Shown one piece after another: positions 57,607 through 64,000 of a stretch of DNA of 64,000 bases. The DNA lies in the NCBI RefSeq assembly GCF_014712225.1, contig NZ_JACXBW010000001.1:186001-250000 (forward strand). Reading direction: 5' to 3'. The number at the start of each line of letters is the position of its first letter. Position 1 is the stretch's first letter. A program made the translations under genes and the position numbers. Under the pieces are notes generated by a model, which worked only from the letters and a program-made list of their open reading frames with translations, was not told the DNA's origin and searched no databases. This DNA is from Pseudarthrobacter sulfonivorans. GTDB taxonomy: Bacteria; Actinomycetota; Actinomycetes; Actinomycetales; Micrococcaceae.

Positions 57607-58116
57607 ATGGCACAGGCAGGCAGCGGCACCATGGATGTCACGTTCCCCAGCGACACGGAAATCCTCATCACCCGCACCCTCAAGGCGCCCCCGCACCTGG
57701 TGTACCGGGCATGGACGACGCCGGAGCTCGTCAGACGGTGGTGGCCCGGCCGGCGGGGCCAGATGACCGTGGCGGACATGGACTTCCGGGTGGGCGGCGC
57801 GTGGCGATATGTCATGGTGTCGAACGGCGAATTCGAGGTGGCTTTCCACGGCATCTACCGCGAAATAGTGCCCGCCGAGCGGATCGTCCACACCGAGATC
57901 ATGGAGCTGCCGGGCACTGCGCCGGACAGCGAGGAGGGGGCAGTGCTCAACACCGTCACCTTCGAGCCGGCCGACGACGGCGGCGCCACCATCGTGCGGA
58001 TCCGCACCGATGCGGGCACCAGGGAGGTCCGGGACATGATTGCCCAGTCCGGCATGGAAGGCGGCGTGCGCGAGCAGTTCGAGATCATCGAGGAACTGGC
58101 CGCCTCGCTCACCTGA
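57607..58116 (+). CDS. AHSA1/SRPBCC-domain protein
   Basis: A 169-residue activator-of-Hsp90-like START-fold protein: ITRTLKAPPHLVYRAWTTPELVRRWW, then GGAWRYVM, and the closing MIAQSGMEGGVREQFEIIEEL. These signatures are typical of the AHSA1 proteins encoded next to ArsR regulators. Function is unknown. AAGGAG lies seven bases before the ATG. Confidence 0.88.
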   Translation: MAQAGSGTMDVTFPSDTEILITRTLKAPPHLVYRAWTTPELVRRWWPGRRGQMTVADMDFRVGGAWRYVMVSNGEFEVAFHGIYREIVPAERIVHTEIMELPGTAPDSEEGAVLNTVTFEPADDGGATIVRIRTDAGTREVRDMIAQSGMEGGVREQFEIIEELAASLT

Positions 58117-58211
58117 GCGTCGCCGCGCCCAGAAGGCGCGACCACCGACCGGTACGGGCACCTCACACGCGTTAGTTAGAATGCAGGAAATACCGTACGC
58201 CGGAGGAAAGC

Positions 58212-59288
58212 ATGAACCGCAAAGCCACAGCACTGGACGTCGCCAAGCTCGCCGGGGTGTCCCGCAGCGCGGTGTCGCTGGTCCTGAACGGCCGAGGCGA
58301 CGGCAATGTGGCCAAAGAGAGCCAGGTCCGGATCCGTGAGGCGGCGGCCACGCTGAACTACACGCCCAATGCCATCGCCGTCAGCCTGCGGAACCGCCGG
58401 TCGAGGATCATCGGAATCGTCTCCGACCAGGTGGTCACCAGCCCGTTCGATGGCAACATCATCGCCGGCGCGGATGCAGTGGCCAGGTCCCAGGGTTTTG
58501 TCACTGTGGTGATGGATACGGAGTCGGACGAGACGCGTGACGAAAGCGCCGTGGCGACGCTGCTGGACCGCCAGGTGGACGGGCTGATGTACGTCACCGT
58601 GGGACTGCGGCCCCTGCACGTCCCGCTCAACATGCTGCGCGTTCCCTCGGTGCTGGCCAACTGTTTCGATGACCGGCCCGAGGCCGGCGTTCCTGCTGTT
58701 ATTCCGGATGAGGTCCGCGGCGGCCGGGAGGCGGCCACGCACCTGCTGGAGCTTGGCCACCGCGACATCGCATTCCTCGCCGGCGACAGCGTCTATCCCG
58801 CCGCGCCGCGCCGGATCCAGGGTCATCGGGATGCCTTCGAGGCTGCGGGGCTGCCGGTGCGCGCGGGCCGGATCCTCCAGGTGGGCTGGGACATCGACGC
58901 GGGATTCCACGGCGCCATGAAGCTTTTGGACGGCGTGGCCGTGGCGGAGAGGCCCACCGCGATCGTCTGCGCGAACGACAGGCTGGCCATCGGCGTGGTG
59001 CTCGCGGCCAACCGGCTCGGCCTGGCGGTCCCTCAGGATGTCTCGGTCATGGGCTACGACGACGAATTCCGGATCGCCGCCACCATGGTCCCCGCGCTCA
59101 CCACCATGGCACTCCCCCTACGGGAGATGGGGGCCGCCGCCATGACCGGCCTCCTCGCTGAACTGTCGGAGGAACCCGGGAACGACGGCGGCGCCTCCGC
59201 AGGCGCGCGGCGCGCAGATCAGACGCTGGTCCCGTGCCGGCTCGTGGTGCGCGAGTCGACGGGCCCGGTCCCCGCCGGCCGGAACTGA
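58212..59288 (+). CDS. LacI-family transcriptional regulator
   Basis: A 358-residue repressor with an N-terminal LacI helix-turn-helix (ALDVAKLAGVSRSAVSLVLN) and a periplasmic-binding-protein-like effector domain (IGIVSDQV, then GHRDIAFLAGD, then IVCANDRLAIGV). It is convergent with the GH32 gene, so it probably represses the GH32-ABC sugar locus and senses its sugar, perhaps sucrose or a fructan. Upstream GGAGG sets the start. Confidence 0.9.
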   Translation: MNRKATALDVAKLAGVSRSAVSLVLNGRGDGNVAKESQVRIREAAATLNYTPNAIAVSLRNRRSRIIGIVSDQVVTSPFDGNIIAGADAVARSQGFVTVVMDTESDETRDESAVATLLDRQVDGLMYVTVGLRPLHVPLNMLRVPSVLANCFDDRPEAGVPAVIPDEVRGGREAATHLLELGHRDIAFLAGDSVYPAAPRRIQGHRDAFEAAGLPVRAGRILQVGWDIDAGFHGAMKLLDGVAVAERPTAIVCANDRLAIGVVLAANRLGLAVPQDVSVMGYDDEFRIAATMVPALTTMALPLREMGAAAMTGLLAELSEEPGNDGGASAGARRADQTLVPCRLVVRESTGPVPAGRN

Positions 59289-59307
59289 TCCGGTCCCCGG
59301 GCAGCAA

Positions 59308-59374
59308 GGCAACGCGGGGTCGCTTAATGCCCTTCTGAGGCGTCTTATTGGGCATTGAGTGATCCCGCGTTGCC
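59308..59374. repeat. Palindromic element of the CAACGCGG family (copy 3)
   Basis: The 25-base arms at 59308-59332 and 59350-59374 (starting GGCAACGCGGGG) have three mismatches, all G-T type, so as RNA they pair throughout. The inner stem TAATGCCC/GGGCATTG differs from copy 2, and the loop ends in CGTCTTATT as in copy 2. It lies between the convergent lacI and GH32 genes and is a likely bidirectional terminator. Confidence 0.75.
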
Positions 59375-59376
59375 AG

Positions 59377-60876
59377 TTATGCCGGCTGTTCCAGCTGCCA
59401 GACGTCAGCGGCCGCGCCCTCGGGAAGCCGCAGCACCCACCGTTCGCCCGGCGCCGGATACGCCCGCAGCGTGGTGGCCACCGACCCGCGCCGGTACACC
59501 TCCACGAGCGACGCGTCCACAAACACCCGCAGCTCCTCCCCCGCGGCCAGCGTTCCGCTGAACACCGTTTGGGGTGAGGAATCGCCGTCGGCCTCACCGT
59601 CGGCCACCAGGGAAAGTTCGACGACGGCGGCCGCGGCCAGTGCGCCCGGCCCGCCGCCGGGGGCGGTCACCACAGCTTCGGCATACGGTGGCAGCTCAAC
59701 GCTCCTGGCTGCCTGTGAAGCCAGTTGGGTGCCACGATAGGCATCCACTTCCGGCGCGGGGGCCACGGCGAGGGCACCGTCCACGACGGACAGCAGGCGC
59801 GGATGGGTGAGCACGCCGGCCCATCCCGCGGCGTCGATTTCGTCCTGGCTGCGGCCGCGGCGGCCGTCCCGGCCCGGCCCTTCGTTGGCCCAGCCCCACA
59901 GCAGCGCCTTCGGCTCCCCCGCGGCACCAGGAGCAGCACCGCCGTCCTGCAGCTGCACGATCTGCGGCGCATAGAAGTCCCGGCCCAGGTCCGATTTCCC
60001 GCCGGACTGCGGGGAGAAGACGGGCAGGCCGGTGGCGGGATCCTCGGCCAGGCTGCCGATGAGGTGGCCCACCCCGTTGGCGTGCTCGTGGTGGTCGCCG
60101 GAAAGCCACAGCGAGAACATCATGACCCAGGCGTCCTCGGAAAAAGTGCCATCCGAAGAAGCATCCCCGGAGCCGGACGGGGATTCAGCGAAAGAATCGG
60201 CCGGCACGCGCACCAGCTGCGGGCACTCCCAGATTTCGGCCGGCGTGTGGGCGGCAGCCACGGCGTTCTCCGAGGTCAGCCAGATGCCCTGGTATTTCCA
60301 GTCGGCCAGGTCCTCCACGGTATACAACAGCAGGGCCGCGTGCCCGGAGGCAAGACCGGCGCCCTGCATGGCGTAGCGCTTTCCGTTGAAGTGGAAGATG
60401 AAGGGGTCACGGACCGCCGTCACTTGCGGATCGGACGGCATGGACGCGGCAATGTGCCCGTCCTGATTCCAGGAAACAAGGTCCGCGGACCCGCGGGAGA
60501 TGACTACCTGGGAGTGGCCACCGTCGCCGCGGACGCCGGAGTACGCGGCGGTGGGGACACCGCCGTCGTCCGTCACCACGCCGGTCCAGCAGCCGTACTC
60601 ATCCGGCCCGCCGCCCTGCGGCCGCAAAGCCACCGGATGCTCCTCCCAGCGCACCAGGTCGGCGGAGCTGACGTGGCCCCACGCGATCCTGTGGTGGCGG
60701 GCGGACTCGGGGTTGTACTGGAAGAACACGTGGTAGCGGCCGTCGAGGTGGCTGATGCCGTTGGGGTCGTTGATCCAGCCCTGGGCGGGGCGGGGGTGGA
60801 AGTGCGGAAACGCCGGGTCCGGGTGGGCCGCGGCCACGCGGGCGAAGTCGGTGGCGGCAAGATCCGGGGATGACAT
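59377..60876 (-). CDS. GH32 beta-fructofuranosidase
   Basis: A 499-residue GH32 enzyme with the nucleophile motif WINDPNG, the transition-state FRDP-type motif VRDPFIF, and the acid/base motif WECPQL, plus a C-terminal beta-sandwich. It hydrolyses sucrose or fructans; with no signal peptide it should act in the cytoplasm on imported sugar. The ATG at 60876 follows AAAGG by nine bases. It is the last gene of the sugar ABC operon. Confidence 0.93.
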   Translation of the reverse strand: MSSPDLAATDFARVAAAHPDPAFPHFHPRPAQGWINDPNGISHLDGRYHVFFQYNPESARHHRIAWGHVSSADLVRWEEHPVALRPQGGGPDEYGCWTGVVTDDGGVPTAAYSGVRGDGGHSQVVISRGSADLVSWNQDGHIAASMPSDPQVTAVRDPFIFHFNGKRYAMQGAGLASGHAALLLYTVEDLADWKYQGIWLTSENAVAAAHTPAEIWECPQLVRVPADSFAESPSGSGDASSDGTFSEDAWVMMFSLWLSGDHHEHANGVGHLIGSLAEDPATGLPVFSPQSGGKSDLGRDFYAPQIVQLQDGGAAPGAAGEPKALLWGWANEGPGRDGRRGRSQDEIDAAGWAGVLTHPRLLSVVDGALAVAPAPEVDAYRGTQLASQAARSVELPPYAEAVVTAPGGGPGALAAAAVVELSLVADGEADGDSSPQTVFSGTLAAGEELRVFVDASLVEVYRRGSVATTLRAYPAPGERWVLRLPEGAAADVWQLEQPA

Positions 60877-60904
60877 GAACGTAAGCCTTTCAGAAGGGTC
60901 GGGG

Positions 60905-61786
60905 TTATTTGCCGCTGCCGGCGGTGAGGCCGTCCTGCAGCGCGCGCTGGCCAAAGATGAAGACCACCAGGGCGGGAATCATGGACAGGACCACGCCGGC
61001 CAGCACCACGGAGATGCTGCCTGTGCCGAGGTTGCCCTGGAGGGAGACCAGGCCCAGCGGCAGGGTGAAGTTCCGTTCCGAGATGGTCATGATGAGCGGC
61101 CGGAAAAATTCGTTCCAGTGGAAGTTGAAGGCGAGGATGCCCACAATCGCCATGCCCGGGACGGCCAGCGGCGCGTAGACCGAGCGGAAGGTCCGCCAGG
61201 GCGAGGCGCCGTCGATCGACGCCGCTTCCGCGAGGTCGGCGGGCAGCCCCAGGAAGTACTGCCGCATCAGGAAGGTGCCGAACGCCGTCGGGATGGCCGG
61301 CAGGATCAGGGCAAGCAGGGTGTCCGAGAGTCCCATGCCGCGGATCAGCATAAACACGGGCACGATGGTCACCTGCACGGGCACCATCATGGTGGCCAGG
61401 ACGATGGAGAACAGGGCGCCGCGGCCGCGGAATTTCAGGTTGGCGAAGGCGTAGCCGGCCATCGCCGCGGTGACCATTTGTCCGACGGCGATGAGCCCGG
61501 TGACCAGCGCACTGTTCAGCACCAGGATGACGATATCCAGCTGTTTGAAAACCTGGGTATAGGACGTGAAGTCAGGATTCCAGGGGAAGAACGACGGCGG
61601 CAGCTTGAACGATTCCGACGGCGACCGCAGCGAGGTGGACAGGGTCCACATCACCGGGCCCAGGGTCAGGACGGCCGCGATCATCAGCAGGACAACGCGG
61701 AGGACCAGGTTCCAGTTCGGCTTCCGCCGGGTGCGGGCAGGCACGGCAGGTGTGCGGGTGGAGACACGCTCTGTAGTGGTAGTCAT
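60905..61786 (-). CDS. Sugar ABC transporter permease (MalG type)
   Basis: A 293-residue permease with six membrane helices and the EAA loop AEAASIDGASPWRTFRSVYAPL. It pairs with the MalF-type permease directly upstream (8-base gap) and belongs to the carbohydrate uptake (CUT1) group. It is co-directional with the GH32 gene. Confidence 0.92.
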   Translation of the reverse strand: MTTTTERVSTRTPAVPARTRRKPNWNLVLRVVLLMIAAVLTLGPVMWTLSTSLRSPSESFKLPPSFFPWNPDFTSYTQVFKQLDIVILVLNSALVTGLIAVGQMVTAAMAGYAFANLKFRGRGALFSIVLATMMVPVQVTIVPVFMLIRGMGLSDTLLALILPAIPTAFGTFLMRQYFLGLPADLAEAASIDGASPWRTFRSVYAPLAVPGMAIVGILAFNFHWNEFFRPLIMTISERNFTLPLGLVSLQGNLGTGSISVVLAGVVLSMIPALVVFIFGQRALQDGLTAGSGK

Positions 61787-61794
61787 GGCTGGCC

Positions 61795-62772
61795 TTACTG
61801 GTAGAAGACGAATCGTTTGCTGAGCCGGAACTGAGCGGCGGTGATGGCCATGATGATGAGGGTCAGGATCACGCCGATGGCGGAGGCCTGGCCGAATTCC
61901 AGCCGCTGGAACGCGGATTCAAAGATCACCATCACGGCGGTGCGGGTGGAGTCCCCGGGCCCGCCGCGGGTCAGCACGTACGGCTGGTCGAACACCTGCA
62001 GCGCACTGATGATGGCCATCACGGACGCCAGCAGGGTGGTGGGGCTGAGCAGCGGCAGGGTGACGTAGGTGTGCTTGCGCCAGCCGGTGGCGCCGTCCAG
62101 CGACGCGGCCTCGTAGGTTTCCGCGGGGATGGACGCCAGCCCGCCGATGAACAGCAGGAACGAGAATCCGAAGTTCTGCCACACGTAAACAAGGATGACG
62201 ACGGCGGCGGACCCGCCGGGGGTGGTCAGCCACGGCACCGCGGGGATGCCGGCGAAGGACAGGAACCAGTTGACCACGCCGAACTGCTCGTTGAAGAGGT
62301 ACCGCATAAAGATGGAGACCGAGGCGGCGGAGAGGATCAGCGGGAAGAAGAACGCCGAGCGGAAGAAGGTCCGCAGCCAGGCAGGCATCTTCTCCTGCAC
62401 CATCACCGCGAGCGCCAGTGCCAGGCCGAGCTGGAAGGCCACCGCCACAATCACAAACACAATGGTGTTCAGGAAGGACACCCGGACCGTGGGGTCCTGG
62501 ACCACTTCGGCGAAGTTGTCGAAGCCCACGAATGTCGGGGCGGAGATGATGTCCCAGCGGAAGAACGCCAGGACCACCGACGCCACAATGGGCACCAGCG
62601 TGAACAGGCCCATACCCAGGATGGTGGGGGCAAGGAAGATCCAGGCGAGCCAGCGCTGGCTGTGCCGGCCGGACGCGGTCTGGGACGTCCCCGGTGTTGC
62701 CGGCTTGAGGGTCTGCGTGGTCGCCGGCTTGGCCTGCTTGGCCCGATCCCGGCGAGGGGTGGTGGTGCTCAT
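61795..62772 (-). CDS. Sugar ABC transporter permease (MalF type)
   Basis: A 325-residue CUT1 permease with a long charged N-terminus (about 1-40), six helices, and the EAA loop YEAASLDGATGWRKHTYVTLPL. Its start overlaps the binding protein gene by ATGA. Typical length for MalF-type proteins without the periplasmic P2 loop. Confidence 0.92.
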   Translation of the reverse strand: MSTTTPRRDRAKQAKPATTQTLKPATPGTSQTASGRHSQRWLAWIFLAPTILGMGLFTLVPIVASVVLAFFRWDIISAPTFVGFDNFAEVVQDPTVRVSFLNTIVFVIVAVAFQLGLALALAVMVQEKMPAWLRTFFRSAFFFPLILSAASVSIFMRYLFNEQFGVVNWFLSFAGIPAVPWLTTPGGSAAVVILVYVWQNFGFSFLLFIGGLASIPAETYEAASLDGATGWRKHTYVTLPLLSPTTLLASVMAIISALQVFDQPYVLTRGGPGDSTRTAVMVIFESAFQRLEFGQASAIGVILTLIIMAITAAQFRLSKRFVFYQ

Positions 62773-64000
62773 GACTGCCTCCTCAGGGCCAGTTCAAGAT
62801 CGCGCTGCATGGACTCGAGGGCCTGCTTCAGCTGGCGCTCATCGCCGCTGACGGCAAGCGAGACGTTCTTCATCAGGGCCGTTTCGACGGCGGCCTGCTG
62901 TGGCGGCGCCGGGATGGGGCCGGTGGTCGGGAACTTGTCCAGCGTGTCGTAGAAGACCTTCCAGTGGGCCGGGCCCTTCCCGGAGTACAGGGCTTCGTTG
63001 ACCATGGAGCGGCGGGCCGGGGTGGTGACCGGGTTGGGGAAGATCAGCTCCATGGCTTCGCGGCTGGAGCTGAACTTGATCCATTCCCAGGCGGCGTCCT
63101 TGTCCTTGGCGGTCTTCATGATGGCGTAGCCGGCGGTGCCGAACTGGTGCCGCTGGGTCCGCCACTTGGGGAAGAACGCCACGTCGTAGTCGTTCTCCTT
63201 CATGCCGGCCTCGTGCAGGCCCTGGACCCAGTAGCCGCCCGCCGGGGTGGTGCCGATCCGGTTGGAGGCGAAGAGCCCCACCAGGGAACTGCCGCCGCCT
63301 TCCTCGGGCCGGACGCCGAGGCCGTCCTTGACCAGGCCGCGGAGGTAGTCGAAGGTCTCGAACACGCGCGGATCGTCGGCGTTGGGTTCCAGCCACTGGT
63401 AGCCGCCGGAACGCAGGCCGCGGGAGGGGTCCTTGGCGTAGAAGGAGTCCCAGAGCCAGTCCCCGCCGGTGGACCGGGTTTCCTTGAGGAAGCTGGTGTC
63501 GTTGGCGTAAAGCCACGGCACCACACCGCCGAAGAGCCGGTTGGTCCAGTAGTACGGGGTGAAGTCCGAGGGCCGGGCTTTGCGCATCGCGGCGAGGCTG
63601 TTGCGGAAGTCCACGTTGGTCCAGTCGTCCGCCGGTCGCTCCAGCCCCGCCTGCGCGAAGGCCGTGGTGTTGTAGTACATGTTGGCGGCGTTCCAGTCCA
63701 TGGGCAGCTGGAAGAGGCTGCCCTTGTACATAAAGGCCTCCACCAGGCTGGGGTGGACGTCGTCGAAGAACTCGGCCATGTCCGCGGCGTCGCGGCGCAG
63801 GTACTCGTCCAGCGGATGGGCCAGCTTGTCCGCGAAGAGCTGCGCGCCTTCGGTGGCAACGTAGACCACGTCCGGCGGGGTGCCCGCGGCAACCATGGTG
63901 AGGATTTTGGTGAAAAAGTCTTTCCAGTCCACGGCCTGGATGGCCTGGACCTTGACCCGGATGTCCGGGTGGAGGCGGGTGAACGCATCGATGGCGCGCT
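62769..64000 (-). CDS. Sugar ABC transporter substrate-binding protein, N-terminus beyond the window
   Basis: The frame runs to the right edge. The visible part (about 410 residues) is a SBP_bac_1 (CUT1) binding protein: HPDIRVKVQAIQAVDWKDFF, AGTPPDVVYVATEG, DWNAANMYYNTTAF and the C-terminal NFP-type region with LIFPNPVTTPARRSM. The signal peptide is not in the window. It is the first visible gene of a binding protein-permease-permease-GH32 operon, likely for sucrose or short fructans. Confidence 0.88.
   Translation of the reverse strand, partial: RAIDAFTRLHPDIRVKVQAIQAVDWKDFFTKILTMVAAGTPPDVVYVATEGAQLFADKLAHPLDEYLRRDAADMAEFFDDVHPSLVEAFMYKGSLFQLPMDWNAANMYYNTTAFAQAGLERPADDWTNVDFRNSLAAMRKARPSDFTPYYWTNRLFGGVVPWLYANDTSFLKETRSTGGDWLWDSFYAKDPSRGLRSGGYQWLEPNADDPRVFETFDYLRGLVKDGLGVRPEEGGGSSLVGLFASNRIGTTPAGGYWVQGLHEAGMKENDYDVAFFPKWRTQRHQFGTAGYAIMKTAKDKDAAWEWIKFSSSREAMELIFPNPVTTPARRSMVNEALYSGKGPAHWKVFYDTLDKFPTTGPIPAPPQQAAVETALMKNVSLAVSGDERQLKQALESMQRDLELALRRQS

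Noticed and set aside
1..64000. tRNA or rRNA genes
   Set aside because: I saw no T-arm GGTTCGA-type boxes in a cloverleaf setting and no rRNA-like stretches.

Overview
The window is a high-GC, gene-dense actinobacterial chromosome segment that reads like Arthrobacter, Pseudarthrobacter or a close Micrococcaceae relative. Support comes from the menaquinone genes (menF, menD, menC, menG, menJ, a polyprenyl diphosphate synthase), mycobacterial-type FprA ferredoxin-NADP reductases, GTG and TTG starts, and many genes whose start codon lies 6-7 bases after a TAnnnT -10 box, the leaderless arrangement common in Actinobacteria. This assignment is inference. I saw no tRNA, rRNA, CRISPR array, insertion sequence or prophage.

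Layout. 1-3.9 kb: end of a mannitol-dehydrogenase-like gene, FprA paralog 1, topoisomerase IB and a RarD transporter. 3.9-11.4 kb: a six-gene minus-strand operon that appears to build, deacetylate and trim an exopolysaccharide (two small proteins, a processive family 2 glycosyltransferase, two polysaccharide deacetylases with carbohydrate-binding modules, and an atypical GH10 lipoprotein). 11.7-17.5 kb: a disulfide-oxidoreductase-type flavoprotein, then a GABA catabolism pair (gabT, aldehyde dehydrogenase) with a divergent PucR regulator. 17.6-23.7 kb: CYTH-CHAD protein, MFS transporter with a GntR regulator, and small membrane and SRPBCC proteins. 23.9-38.7 kb: assimilatory sulfate reduction (cysG-fprA, ssuABC-like transporter, cysN, cysD, cysH, sir, cbiX), interrupted by a TetR/cupin pair, an SRPBCC protein and rtcB. 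38.8-41.5 kb: TRIC-type membrane protein, SUKH protein, and an AbiEi/DUF559 nuclease-like gene bracketed by palindromic elements. 41.5-54.6 kb: menaquinone genes interleaved with an amino-acid ABC transporter and PhoX. 54.6-58.1 kb: degenerate Hpt protein with a GAF-ANTAR regulator, CorA, and an ArsR/AHSA1 pair. 58.2-64 kb: LacI, GH32 fructosidase and a sugar ABC transporter that runs off the right edge.

How the genes work together. CysD/CysN activate sulfate to APS, CysH (APS-reductase type, so no APS kinase is needed) makes sulfite, and Sir makes sulfide. CysG and CbiX supply siroheme, and FprA can pass electrons from NADPH to ferredoxin for Sir. The promoters of sir, cysG and ssuA share GTGA-N6-GTTTC placed 7-8 bases upstream of the -35 box, twice in sir, which points to one shared activator. 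The menaquinone genes cover isochorismate synthesis (MenF), SEPHCHC formation (MenD), o-succinylbenzoate synthesis (MenC), the prenyl tail (HepT-like), methylation (MenG) and side-chain saturation (MenJ).

The less explained content is the exopolysaccharide operon with its own upstream direct repeats, and at least four families of palindromic or tandem intergenic elements. In one family the outer stem and loop are conserved while the inner stem co-varies. In two places stop codons of genes lie inside such elements, and an intact DUF559 gene and a DUF559 relic are both flanked by them.
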